Source: Neorhizobium sp. SOG26
GTDB lineage: Bacteria; Pseudomonadota; Alphaproteobacteria; Rhizobiales; Rhizobiaceae
DNA length: 64,000 nucleotides
NCBI RefSeq assembly: GCF_003491345.1
Contig: NZ_CP025512.1
Location: 2,232,001 to 2,296,000 of the forward strand
Reading direction: 5' to 3'
In this document: positions 32,170-40,288 of the stretch, one piece after another
Layout of the letters: each line of letters starts with the position of its first letter
Position numbering within the stretch: the stretch's first letter is position 1
The notes under the pieces: model-generated
Told to the model about the DNA's origin: nothing
What the model saw: only the letters and a program-made list of their open reading frames with translations
The model's database searches: none
Made by a program: the position numbers and the translations under genes

Positions 32170-32943
32170 ATGCCCATGCCGATCGTCGCTCTTCCTGCCG
32201 ACATCCGAGAAATCGAAGGAGGCGTGTGGCATGCATCGCCGAACCAGTATGTGAAAGCCGCGCTGAAGGTGGCCGAGGTGATGACCTTCATCATCCCCGC
32301 CTTCGAGGAAGGCAATGACATCGATGCCATCCTCGACCGGGTCGATGGCGTGCTGATCTCGGGCTCGGCGACCAATGTCCACCCTTCCCTCTACGGCAGG
32401 CAAGCGACGGAAAATGACGGGCCGTTCGACACCGCGCGCGATGCGACTTCGCTACCGCTCATTCGCCGCGCGATCGACCGTGGCATTCCGCTTCTCGCCA
32501 TCTGCCGTGGCATCCAGGAACTGAACGTGGCGCTGGGCGGCACGCTTGCCAGCGAAATCCAGGACCAGCCCGGCATCTGGGACCACCGCAAGCCGCCGGT
32601 CCTTGAGCGCGACGGCATGTATGCCATCCGCCAGCCGGTCTTCGTGCAGGAAGGCTCGTGCATGGCGCAATATCTCGGGCTGACCGGCGAAGTGCAGGTG
32701 AACTCGCTGCACCGCCAGGCAATTGCCGAAACTGCGCCGCGACTGAAGGTGGAGGCGACGGCGGCAGACGGGACGATCGAGGCAGTCTCGGTGATCGACG
32801 CCAAGAACTTCGCCGTCGGCGTGCAGTGGCATCCGGAATATTGGGCGGAAACCGACGCGCCTTCGCGCGCCCTCTTCCAGGCCTTCGGCGACGCGGTTCG
32901 CGCCTATGCCGCCGGCAACACCGTCAAAAGCGTTGCCGCCTGA
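32170..32943 (+). CDS. Gamma-glutamyl-gamma-aminobutyrate hydrolase family protein (class I amidotransferase fold)
   Basis: Peptidase C26 protein of 257 residues, related to PuuD. The catalytic triad is visible: C112 in LAICRGIQELNVALGG, and H221 and E223 in GVQWHPEY. PuuD hydrolyses gamma-glutamyl-GABA in putrescine breakdown. No other puu genes are adjacent, so the natural substrate is uncertain. A CTGGAGACC site lies before the ATG. It ends head-on with a LacI-type gene, with a 22-base palindrome spanning both stops. Confidence 0.88.
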   Translation: MPMPIVALPADIREIEGGVWHASPNQYVKAALKVAEVMTFIIPAFEEGNDIDAILDRVDGVLISGSATNVHPSLYGRQATENDGPFDTARDATSLPLIRRAIDRGIPLLAICRGIQELNVALGGTLASEIQDQPGIWDHRKPPVLERDGMYAIRQPVFVQEGSCMAQYLGLTGEVQVNSLHRQAIAETAPRLKVEATAADGTIEAVSVIDAKNFAVGVQWHPEYWAETDAPSRALFQAFGDAVRAYAAGNTVKSVAA

Positions 32944-32959
32944 TCCAGACGGATCAGGC
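32938..32959. terminator. Hairpin across the convergent stop codons of the C26 hydrolase and LacI genes
   Basis: Perfect 9-bp stem GCCTGATCC / GGATCAGGC with a 4-base loop. It contains the stop codons of both convergent genes. There is no T-run, so it may protect 3' ends or act with Rho rather than terminate by itself. Confidence 0.5.
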
Positions 32960-33976
32960 TCTCGGGCGGTAGGGACCGGTCGACTGGCGGATGCGCATTT
33001 CCGGCTTGATCAGGTGGATGCCGTCCGGCTCATGACTGCCGGCCAACCGGTCCAGCAAGGCGCGCGCCGCAAGCCGCCCTACTTCCGCCTGCCCGTTCGA
33101 GACGGTGGTGAGCGATGGCGTCGCGATCGACGCCTGCTCCAGGTCGTCGTAGCCCGTCACCGAGATATCCTGCCCGACAACAAGCCCGGCGCGGCCGATA
33201 CCGTTCATCAGCCCGATGGCGACGAGGTCGTTCCAGCAGACGGCGGCCGTCGGCTTTTGCGGCAGCGACAGGAAATGCACCGCCGCCTCGAACCCGCCCT
33301 GCATGGTGCGTGGCCCGGGAATGCGCAGGTCCGGATCGACCTCGATATTGGCCTTGCGCAGGGCGTTGACGTAACCCTGGTAACGGTCGCGGCCGGTCGA
33401 GGTCTGGTCGGTGCCGCCGATCATGGCGATCGTCCGGTGCCCGAGCCCGATCAGGTGGTTGGTGGCAAGCGAAATGCCGTAACTGTCATCGCCACGATAG
33501 GTCGGCATGTCGACACCGTCAATCGATCGCGCGATGAGCACGGCCGGCATGCCATTGTCTTCGGTGAGCCGCATGTCCTCAACCGGCGTGCCGATCGCCG
33601 GCGACATGATGACGCCGTCCCCGCCAAGCTGCAGCAGCGTTTCGATGAACATCCGCTGCTTTTCGACCGAATCGTAGTGGTTCGAGAGGATAAAGGTGTG
33701 GCGGCTGCGATCGAGCTCGGTTTCGATCGCCTTGAGGATTTCGCCATAGAACGGGTTCATGATGTCATGCACCACGACCCCGATGATGCCGGAGCGCGAG
33801 GTCCGGAGGCTGGCAGCGCGGCGATTGTAGATATAGCCCAGCGCCCGCGCCTGTTCCTTGATCTTTTCGCGCGTATCGACCGCCACGAGAGGGCTGTCGC
33901 GCAATGCCAGGGAAATGGTCGCAGTGGAAAGGCCGAGGCTTTCGGCAATCGTCGACAGTTTGACCTTTTGCGCCAT
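32954..33976 (-). CDS. LacI-family transcriptional regulator
   Basis: Repressor of 340 residues. The N-terminal helix-turn-helix is KLSTIAESLGLSTATISLALRDS (residues 5-27, read in parts), followed by the hinge and a periplasmic-binding-like sensor domain (SGIIGVVVHDIMNPFYGEILKAIE). The ligand is probably a sugar or related small molecule. It lies downstream of the MarR-type gene on the same strand, with a 95-base gap containing two strong inverted repeats that may be its own operator. Its targets are not evident. Confidence 0.92.
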   Translation of the reverse strand: MAQKVKLSTIAESLGLSTATISLALRDSPLVAVDTREKIKEQARALGYIYNRRAASLRTSRSGIIGVVVHDIMNPFYGEILKAIETELDRSRHTFILSNHYDSVEKQRMFIETLLQLGGDGVIMSPAIGTPVEDMRLTEDNGMPAVLIARSIDGVDMPTYRGDDSYGISLATNHLIGLGHRTIAMIGGTDQTSTGRDRYQGYVNALRKANIEVDPDLRIPGPRTMQGGFEAAVHFLSLPQKPTAAVCWNDLVAIGLMNGIGRAGLVVGQDISVTGYDDLEQASIATPSLTTVSNGQAEVGRLAARALLDRLAGSHEPDGIHLIKPEMRIRQSTGPYRPRA

Positions 33977-33995
33977 GTCCCCACCCGCAGCGGCA

Positions 33996-34015
33996 GGCGC
34001 CGGAGATCCGGCGCC
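33996..34015. repeat. Inverted repeat A in the lacI-type leader
   Basis: Perfect 8-bp arms GGCGCCGG / CCGGCGCC with a 4-base loop, 20 bases upstream of the regulator start codon. It shares three bases (34013-34015) with the larger repeat B, so the two hairpins cannot fully form together in RNA. Confidence 0.7.
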
Positions 34016-34048
34016 GAATTAAATTTTAAATAAACAATTTAATTCGGC
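34013..34048. promoter_or_regulatory. Inverted repeat B, operator candidate upstream of the lacI-type gene
   Basis: Perfect 13-base arms GCCGAATTAAATT / AATTTAATTCGGC around a 10-base AT-rich spacer. It sits in the gap between the MarR and LacI genes. Size and symmetry fit a regulator site; the AT-rich core could also hold the promoter. Confidence 0.6.
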
Positions 34049-34071
34049 CCGACAATATGGTGCTTCAGGTT

Positions 34072-34572
34072 TCAACTGTCATCATTACCAAGCGCGGGCT
34101 GGACGTTGTTCTCGATTGCCTTCAACAGCTTGAGGAGCGTGCGCACCTCCTTGTCGGTGAGGCCCCTGGCGGCGAGCGCGCCGCAATCGGCAACCGAGCG
34201 ACCGATCTGGTCCACCGTCTTCAGCCCCGTCTCGGTCAGGTGCACCTTGGTCAGCCGGCCATCGGTGCCGTCGGCGCGCCGTTCAAGAAACCCTTGCGCT
34301 TCCATGCGACCGATCGTGCGCGTCATGGTCGGTGCCTTGACGCCAAGCCGCGCGGCCAACTGACCCGGCGTCAGCCCATCCTCTTCGGCGAGCGTCAGGA
34401 TCACGCCATCCTGGCCGGCATAAAGCCCTGTTTCGCCAAGGCTGCGGCTGAGCAGGGTGCGCATCGAACGGGCGGCTTGAGTGATGGCCGGCGCAAGATC
34501 GGCAACCGAACTCGCCTCCGCGGCCTTCTTCTTGCCGGACTTGCCCTTCTTGTCGCCCTTCTTCTTGCTCAT
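34072..34572 (-). CDS. MarR-family transcriptional regulator with lysine-rich N-terminus
   Basis: Winged-helix regulator of 166 residues. DNA-binding core: LTLAEEDGLTPGQLAARLGVKAPTMTRTIGRMEAQGFLERRADGTDGRLTKVHLTETG (about residues 62-118, read in parts), with the usual wing. The first 18 residues are unusually basic (MSKKKGDKKGKSGKKKAAEA), perhaps for non-specific DNA contact. The start is the second ATG at 34572, two codons inside the longest frame. It is divergent from the creatininase-family gene, which it may control. Confidence 0.88.
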   Translation of the reverse strand: MSKKKGDKKGKSGKKKAAEASSVADLAPAITQAARSMRTLLSRSLGETGLYAGQDGVILTLAEEDGLTPGQLAARLGVKAPTMTRTIGRMEAQGFLERRADGTDGRLTKVHLTETGLKTVDQIGRSVADCGALAARGLTDKEVRTLLKLLKAIENNVQPALGNDDS

Positions 34573-34656
34573 TGCCAACCGCCTGCTTTGCCCTCAAGAA
34601 GAAACTGAACTACCTGTGTCGCGACATCCATAACCAAACCGGGAAACCATCGCCAG

Positions 34657-35448
34657 ATGCCAGGCCCAAAGCGACGTTATCACGACAACGATACGAAGAT
34701 TGCATCCACAGAAAGGCAGGACTGGATCGCCGTCCTGCCGCTTGGCGCGCATGAACAGCACGGACCGCATCTTCCCTTCGAAACAGATACGCTGATTGCC
34801 GAAGGGCTGGTGAACCGGCTGATCGCCGCGCTTCCCGACGATCTGCCTGTCACCTTCCTGCCCGTGGAGCCGGTGGGTTATTCGATCGAACACATGGACG
34901 TTGCCGGCACCAGGACGCTCGCTTTTGACGAAGCGGTGAACCGCTGGCTCGGCATTGCCGCCGATCTGTACGCCCAAGGCATCCGCAAGCTCGTGCTATT
35001 GAATGCCCATGGCGGCAATTCCCCGCTCATGACAATCGTCGCGACGGAAGCGCGGGTACGGTTCAACATGCTCGTCGTGGCGACCAGCTGGACGCGCTTC
35101 GCCCAGCCACCGGGCTGGATTACGCCGGAGAAGAAGGCCGTCGACATCCACGGCGGCGACATCGAGACCTCCGTGATGCTGGCGCTGTGGCCGGACCGCG
35201 TCGACATGACGAAGACCCAGAATTTCGGCTCGCGACAGTCCGAATTCGCACGAGGCTTCAAACACCTGCGCGCCTATGGGCCGCATGCCTTCGGCTGGAA
35301 AATGTCGGACCTCAACGACGAAGGCGTGGCGGGGGATGCCTCCGCCGCCACCGCCGAACGCGGGGAACAGTTGGTTGCCCATGCGGTGCAGGGGATCATT
35401 GAACTCCTGGAAGACGTGGCCGGGTTCGACGTGACATGCTTGCGTTGA
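34657..35448 (+). CDS. Creatininase-family amidohydrolase
   Basis: Metal-dependent hydrolase of 263 residues. Ligands match creatininase: E33, H35 and D44 in GAHEQHGPHLPFETDT, followed by the LNAHGGN loop and GGDIETSVML (the second His and Glu ligands). The family includes creatinine amidohydrolase and enzymes that open formamide or lactam rings in cofactor and riboflavin-related pathways, so the substrate remains open. Divergent from the MarR-type gene. The ATG has a moderate GGGAAACC upstream. Confidence 0.87.
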   Translation: MPGPKRRYHDNDTKIASTERQDWIAVLPLGAHEQHGPHLPFETDTLIAEGLVNRLIAALPDDLPVTFLPVEPVGYSIEHMDVAGTRTLAFDEAVNRWLGIAADLYAQGIRKLVLLNAHGGNSPLMTIVATEARVRFNMLVVATSWTRFAQPPGWITPEKKAVDIHGGDIETSVMLALWPDRVDMTKTQNFGSRQSEFARGFKHLRAYGPHAFGWKMSDLNDEGVAGDASAATAERGEQLVAHAVQGIIELLEDVAGFDVTCLR

Positions 35449-35515
35449 GCCCGCTTGTAAGCCCTCGTCGCGTGCCGCATATTATGTGTGGATGAAACGC
35501 CCGAAGGAGGCGCCC

Positions 35516-35779
35516 ATGCGCATTTCCATTGCGGAAGCGGAAGGCCAGTTGACGGAACTGGTAAAGCTCGCCACCCAAGGCGAGGAGGTCGTCCTGACGC
35601 AGGACGGCGGGGCATCGGTACGGCTGGAGCCGATCTCTCGCTCCCCGCTGCCTACGGAAGAACGCTTGAAGCTCTTTGAAAAGATCCGACAAAGTGCCAA
35701 GGACGATCCACCGGATTTTGGTACGGACGCGGCAAGGAGCCAGGATTTTCTTTACGACGAGTTTGGCTTGCCTAAATGA
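35516..35779 (+). CDS. Type II antitoxin, Phd/YefM family
   Basis: Antitoxin of 87 residues. The N-terminus MRISIAEAEGQLTELVKLA followed by GEEVVLTQDGGASVRLEPI is the Phd/YefM DNA-binding fold. The acidic C-terminal half should wrap the toxin. The start at 35516 is set by AAGGAGG upstream. A TATTAT sequence inside the palindrome CATATTATG (35478-35486) is a candidate -10 and autoregulatory site. The stop overlaps the toxin start by four bases (ATGA). Confidence 0.88.
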   Translation: MRISIAEAEGQLTELVKLATQGEEVVLTQDGGASVRLEPISRSPLPTEERLKLFEKIRQSAKDDPPDFGTDAARSQDFLYDEFGLPK

Positions 35780-36174
35780 TCGTCGTCGACACGTCCGCTC
35801 TCATCGCAATCATCAAAGATGAAGAGATGGGTTGGGCGTGTTCCAACATCATGGCGCGAGAGCCGCGCATCATCATGTCTGCAGGCACGCTTGTTGAGGC
35901 GAGGATCGTCGCTCTCGGTGCACGTCGCCTCTCAACTCTAGACGAGATCATCGCGGGCTCGATAGCGGAAGTCATACCAGTGACGGACGAACGGGCGCGT
36001 TTCGTGTCGGACGTTTATTGGCGATGGGGCAAGGGCTTTCACCGTGCCGGCCTCAACTTCGGTGATTGCTTCGCCTATGCGACCGCCAAGGAGTTCGACT
36101 GCCCGCTGCTTTACATCGGCAATGACTTTGCACAAACCGACGTCCGCTCCGCCCTTCCTCCCTCCTCCAGCTGA
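35776..36174 (+). CDS. vapC: Type II toxin, VapC-type PIN-domain ribonuclease
   Basis: PIN-domain protein of 132 residues. The acidic metal site is visible: D5 in VVDTSAL, the Glu of LVEARIV, and the Asp residues of NFGDCFAYATAKE and YIGNDF. VapC toxins cleave tRNA or rRNA and are held by the upstream antitoxin. It overlaps the antitoxin gene by four bases. Pairing of a Phd-type antitoxin with a PIN toxin is common in rhizobia. Confidence 0.91.
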   Translation: MIVVDTSALIAIIKDEEMGWACSNIMAREPRIIMSAGTLVEARIVALGARRLSTLDEIIAGSIAEVIPVTDERARFVSDVYWRWGKGFHRAGLNFGDCFAYATAKEFDCPLLYIGNDFAQTDVRSALPPSSS

Positions 36175-36189
36175 CGTGATTATATAACA
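36175..36189. promoter_or_regulatory. Candidate Zur box upstream of the COG0523 GTPase gene
   Basis: The 15-base stretch CGTGATTATATAACA compared with an alphaproteobacterial Zur consensus as I recall it (TGTTATA-N-TATAACA) matches all seven bases of the right half and four of seven of the left. It lies 93 bases before the GTPase start, directly after the vapC stop. A zinc-responsive site fits the gene. Confidence 0.5.
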
Positions 36190-36281
36190 TCGAAACCCTT
36201 TGAACTCCTCCGGGCTTAGCCTTATATGAGGCCAACCAGTCCGCAATGCCGGACGAACTCCCAAAGAATTCGAGGTTTCCC

Positions 36282-37406
36282 ATGGCCGAAAACACATCCG
36301 AAGCAGCCGCTCCGAAGCCCGTACCCGTGACCGTGCTGACCGGCTATCTCGGCGCCGGCAAGACGACGCTCCTGAACCGCATCCTGTCGGAAAGCCACGG
36401 CAAGAAATATGCCGTCATCGTCAACGAATTCGGCGAGATCGGCATCGACAACGACCTGATCGTCGAGTCGGATGAAGAAATCTACGAGATGAATAACGGC
36501 TGCGTCTGCTGCACCGTTCGCGGCGACCTGATCCGCGTCGTGGAAGGCCTGATGCGCCGCCCGGGCCGCTTTGACGGCATCATCGTCGAGACCACCGGCC
36601 TGGCTGATCCGGTGCCGGTTGCGCAGACCTTCTTCATGGACGACGACGTGCGCGCCAAGACGGAACTGGACGCCGTGGTGGCGCTGGTCGATGCCAAGCA
36701 CCTGCCGCTGCGCCTGAAGGACAGCCGCGAGGCCGAAGACCAGATCGCTTTTGCCGATGTCGTCGTGATCAACAAGACTGACCTCGTTTCGCCGGAAGAA
36801 CTGGCGGTGGTCGAGGATGTCGTGCGCGCCATCAACCCGACCGCGCGCGTCTACAAGACGAGCCGTTCGGGCGTCGATCTCGCCCGCGTGCTGGACCAGG
36901 GCGCTTTCAACCTGGAGCGTGCGCTGGAAAACGATCCGCACTTCCTGGACCACGACCACGAGGACCATGTCTGCGGCCCCGACTGCGATCATGACCACGG
37001 GCACCACCATCATCACCACGACCACGATCATGACCACCATCATCATGACCATCACCACCACCACGAGCATGGCGCCATGTCGCCGATCCATGACGTGACG
37101 GTGAAGTCGATTTCGCTGCGTGGCGGCGAGATGAACCCGGAACGCTTCTTCCCCTGGATCCAGAAGATCACCCAGACGGAAGGACCGAACATCCTGCGCC
37201 TGAAGGGCATCATCGCCTTCAAGGGCGACGAGGAACGGTACGTGGTACAGGGCGTGCACATGATCGTTGAAGGCGATCACCAGCGTCCGTGGAAGGACGG
37301 CGAGAAGCGCGAAAGCCGCCTCGTCTTCATCGGACGCGAGCTTGACTTCGACAAGATCGAGAAGAGCTTCCTCGCCTGTCAGGCTGCCGTAACGACCGCC
37401 GCCTGA
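36282..37406 (+). CDS. COG0523 (CobW/ZNG1-like) metal-chaperone GTPase
   Basis: G3E GTPase of 374 residues. Walker A is GYLGAGKTT (21-29), the metal-binding CxCC motif is GCVCCTVRGDL (C73, C75, C76) and the base-recognition motif is NKTD (164-167). A loop at about 220-264 contains about two dozen histidines, a clear metal-binding or storage segment. The C-terminal CobW domain follows. Members deliver zinc (or cobalt) to client proteins, especially when zinc is scarce. The start at 36282 follows GAGGTTT; an upstream ATG at 36246 is less likely. A WD40 gene overlaps its end by one base. Confidence 0.93.
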   Translation: MAENTSEAAAPKPVPVTVLTGYLGAGKTTLLNRILSESHGKKYAVIVNEFGEIGIDNDLIVESDEEIYEMNNGCVCCTVRGDLIRVVEGLMRRPGRFDGIIVETTGLADPVPVAQTFFMDDDVRAKTELDAVVALVDAKHLPLRLKDSREAEDQIAFADVVVINKTDLVSPEELAVVEDVVRAINPTARVYKTSRSGVDLARVLDQGAFNLERALENDPHFLDHDHEDHVCGPDCDHDHGHHHHHHDHDHDHHHHDHHHHHEHGAMSPIHDVTVKSISLRGGEMNPERFFPWIQKITQTEGPNILRLKGIIAFKGDEERYVVQGVHMIVEGDHQRPWKDGEKRESRLVFIGRELDFDKIEKSFLACQAAVTTAA

Positions 37407-38392
37407 TGCCGACAGTTGCACCGTTTGATATCGAAGGCCATGTCGTCGCGGCTCATTTCCTCGGCGACAAGCCCTTCTTCGCCAATGCGTCGGGCACGAT
37501 CCACCGGCTGGATAGCGGCGAAAAGGTAACAGAGGCCCACGAGGGGCTGCTCACCTGCATCCGTGATCCGCATAGCCCGTCGCTCATCAGCGGCGGCGAG
37601 GACGGCAAGGTGGTGCGGATTGCCGCGGACGGCACGGCGACGGTGCTCGCCGAAGCGCCGCGCAAGTGGATTTCCGTGGTGGCTGGCGGTCCGCAGGGCG
37701 CCGTTGCTTATGCGCATGGCAAGTCGAGCTTCGTTCGCCAGAACGACGGCACCATCAAGGAGTTCAAGGAAGAGCGCAGCGTCGAAGGGCTGGCCTTCGC
37801 CACCAAGGGGCTGCGCATTGCCGCCGCCCGCTACAATGGCGTGACGCTGCATTGGGTCGCGACCGCAGGCGCACCGGTCGATCTCGAATGGAAGGGCGCC
37901 CATACCGGCGTCACCTTCTCGCCCGACGGACGCTTCCTGGTCACCACCATGCAGGAAAACGCCCTGCACGGCTGGAAGCTCGACGGCAAGCCCGGCGAAA
38001 ATCGTCACATGCGGATGACCGGTTACCCGGCCAAGGTAAAGTCGCTGTCGTGGTCGCCGAAGGGCAAGTGGCTTGCCTCCTCCGGTGCGCCGGCGGCGAT
38101 CGTCTGGCCCTTCTCGTCGAAGGACGGCCCGATGGGCAAGGCGCCGCTCGAACTCGGCACCCGCGCCAATATCCTGGTCACGCAGGTTGCCTTCCACCCG
38201 GCCGAAGAGGTTCTTGCGATCGGTTTTGTCGATGGGATGATCCTTGGCGTTCGCATCGCCGACCAGAAGGAGGCGCTGCTGCGCCGCCCCGGCAAGGGCG
38301 CGATCACCGGCATGAGCTGGAGCGCCAATGGCAGGCTTCTGGCCTTCTCATCCGAAGCTGGCGATTGCGGCGTGGTCGACATTTCGGCTTAA
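37406..38392 (+). CDS. WD40-repeat protein coupled to the COG0523 gene
   Basis: Beta-propeller protein of 328 residues; repeated blades end in phrases like LISGGEDGKVVRIAADG, GVTFSPDGRFLVTTMQ and LSWSPKGKWLASSGAPAAIVWPF. No signal peptide, so cytosolic. Its start overlaps the GTPase stop (TGATG), implying coupled translation and a shared task, perhaps as a scaffold or client-binding partner in metal delivery. That role is inference; no biochemical function is known to me. Confidence 0.88.
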   Translation: MPTVAPFDIEGHVVAAHFLGDKPFFANASGTIHRLDSGEKVTEAHEGLLTCIRDPHSPSLISGGEDGKVVRIAADGTATVLAEAPRKWISVVAGGPQGAVAYAHGKSSFVRQNDGTIKEFKEERSVEGLAFATKGLRIAAARYNGVTLHWVATAGAPVDLEWKGAHTGVTFSPDGRFLVTTMQENALHGWKLDGKPGENRHMRMTGYPAKVKSLSWSPKGKWLASSGAPAAIVWPFSSKDGPMGKAPLELGTRANILVTQVAFHPAEEVLAIGFVDGMILGVRIADQKEALLRRPGKGAITGMSWSANGRLLAFSSEAGDCGVVDISA

Positions 38393-38788
38393 GAAAACCG
38401 AGCAGCACGGATAACCGCAGCGGAGATAACTCCGCCGCGGCCGGATCCATGTGACATGGGCAGGCAGCTGGTAGGCTAGAGGTAGTATGTCAGGCTTGCC
38501 GCCTGCCCGACTGCTTTTGCATTTTCCGAGAGGCTGGTTCCGGAGGGTCCAAATTACGAAACCGGTTCCTTTCGGTGGTCGGCGCCCTGACGGCGCCTTC
38601 CTGCATCCACAGCCATCATCGGACGACGGGTATTTCCTCGAGAGGAAAAAGCCGGTTCGCGACCCGACTTCCTGTCCGATGACGAGACCAGAATAAGCGC
38701 GGGCCGGACCCCGTGGAAAAACAGCCGCTGTTTTCGAGCTATGCCGTTGAAATTACTCGGGCAGCACCCCGCAATTTTCCACGTCTGA
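38393..38788. other. 396-base intergenic region between convergent genes
   Basis: Follows the WD40 gene and precedes the 3' end of the serine hydrolase gene. It begins with a hairpin at 38415-38440 (11-bp stem, one mismatch, ATAA loop, no T-run), and a second GGCGCC-N5-GGCGCC hairpin lies at 38581-38597. No open frame in it looks coding. A small RNA is possible but not supported beyond these structures. Confidence 0.5.
38415..38440 (+). terminator. Hairpin after the WD40 gene
   Basis: Arms CCGCAGCGGAG and CTCCGCCGCGG with a single A-C mismatch and an ATAA tetraloop, starting 22 bases after the stop. There is no T-run, so it may be a Rho-assisted end or a stabilising 3' structure. Confidence 0.4.
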
Positions 38789-39862
38789 TCAAGCCTGGCG
38801 CACCGCGTCGATGATCTCGGCAAGCAGGTCGTGCAGGTCGTCGCGATACCCGCTCCGCGCCGATGGTCCGCTGTCGCTGGATGTCATGACGACGGTGAGC
38901 GCCAGCGACGGCACGACATAGACCATCTGGCCGCCGTAACCCCAGCCGAACTTCACGTCTTCGCCGCCGATCGAACGCAGGAACCAGCCATAGCCATATC
39001 CATCACCGGAGAAGCGGGAGTTGGTGCGCGGCGTCCAGCTTTGTTCGATCCAGCTCTGCGACACGACCTGCTTGCCGTTCGGGGCCTTGCCGCCGTTGCG
39101 GTAGAGTTCGCCGAAGGCGAGAAGCGAGCGCGCCGTCATCGCCATCTGGTTGCCGCCGAGATAGATGCCTTGCGGGTCGCGCTCCCAGGAGCCGATGCGA
39201 AACTCCTCCAAGGGTGCCAGCCATTCGCGCGCCAGTGTCAGCGTTGTCTTGCGGCTGACCCGGGTGAGGATGGCCGACAGGAGATGCGTGGAGGCCGTGG
39301 AATACAGCATCGCACCGCCCGGCTCGCCATCGAAGGGTTCAGAGAACGCAAACCGCACCCAGTTGCGGCTCGAGACCCAGCGGCCGTAGTTCGGGCCCGA
39401 CATGCGCGCCAGCCCCGCCTGCATGGACAGAAGGTTGCCGATGGTGATCTCGTGGATGCGCGGATCCGGGTTGCGCGGCAGCTCGGATTGGAGGATCGGC
39501 GCGATCTTCTGCTCTGTGCCCTCCAGGAGCTTGCGGTCGATGGCAATGCCGACGAGGCAGGAGATGATCGCCTTGGAGGCGGACTTGATGTTGGTCGAGG
39601 CATCGAGCGAATGGCCGTTAAAGGCGCGCTGTGCCACGATCCGCCCTTCCCGCGATACCATCACCACCTTGAGCGGCTCGAGTTCGCCCGCACCGGCGAG
39701 CACCGCATCGACCGACGTCGGAGGTTGTGGCACCGGCAGTTGCCTTGTGTCTTGGGCAAGGCCGGGACGCGTGGCAAGCAGCGCCGGCAGGGCAAGGAGG
39801 GCGTGGCGTCGGGTCAACATGCGCGGCAGATAGGGTGATGTGGGCTGCTCTTGTACCATCAT
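38789..39862 (-). CDS. Beta-lactamase-fold serine hydrolase (class C type)
   Basis: Exported protein of up to 357 residues. The SxxK motif is SASK (around residue 94), a YST sequence replaces the YxN of true class C enzymes, and a conserved GWGYGGQ lies near the C-terminus. The N-terminus from residue 15 (MLTRRHALLALPALLATRPGLA) is a twin-arginine-like signal, so the true start may be 39820. Likely an esterase, D-aminopeptidase or peptidoglycan-related hydrolase rather than a resistance gene. Stands alone. Confidence 0.85.
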   Translation of the reverse strand: MMVQEQPTSPYLPRMLTRRHALLALPALLATRPGLAQDTRQLPVPQPPTSVDAVLAGAGELEPLKVVMVSREGRIVAQRAFNGHSLDASTNIKSASKAIISCLVGIAIDRKLLEGTEQKIAPILQSELPRNPDPRIHEITIGNLLSMQAGLARMSGPNYGRWVSSRNWVRFAFSEPFDGEPGGAMLYSTASTHLLSAILTRVSRKTTLTLAREWLAPLEEFRIGSWERDPQGIYLGGNQMAMTARSLLAFGELYRNGGKAPNGKQVVSQSWIEQSWTPRTNSRFSGDGYGYGWFLRSIGGEDVKFGWGYGGQMVYVVPSLALTVVMTSSDSGPSARSGYRDDLHDLLAEIIDAVRQA

Positions 39863-40021
39863 CGGCCGGGTTCACGCCATGGTGACGCACCGTGAGCACT
39901 TGCCCTGGCAAAGCAGGTGGCGGAATAACTCTTGCCGGAATCGCCAAACAGGGCGATGAAGGGCATCGGTTGCCAGCCTTCCGGGCAAGCAGCCGGCATC
40001 GGTTCAATGATCGGACACTCA

Positions 40022-40288
40022 ATGGCCAAGGCACCCAAGACCGAACATTCCGAACTTGCGGGCGAGTTCACGCAGGATGACATCACCGTTCTCGTCGATA
40101 TCTATCGCGAGGCGGGGACGAATGGCGACTGGACCCTCGAAGTCATCACTCCGGATGAGGATGTGACCTCCTGGGAGGAACCCTTCGCCACGGATCGCGA
40201 GGCCTTCGACGAGTTCCTGGCGACCGTGGAGCGCGACGGCATCCGCTCCTTCTTCGGCGAACCGGACCCGGAGCCGATGGTGCACTGA
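40022..40288 (+). CDS. Small hypothetical protein
   Basis: Acidic protein of 88 residues (MAKAPKTEHSELAGEFTQDD...), no signal or membrane segment, no domain recognised. The start is uncertain: ATGs at 39932, 40007 and 40022 are in frame; the last gives the most typical N-terminus but has a weak ribosome site. Its stop overlaps the start of the next small gene (TGATG), which supports both being real. Confidence 0.68.
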   Translation: MAKAPKTEHSELAGEFTQDDITVLVDIYREAGTNGDWTLEVITPDEDVTSWEEPFATDREAFDEFLATVERDGIRSFFGEPDPEPMVH

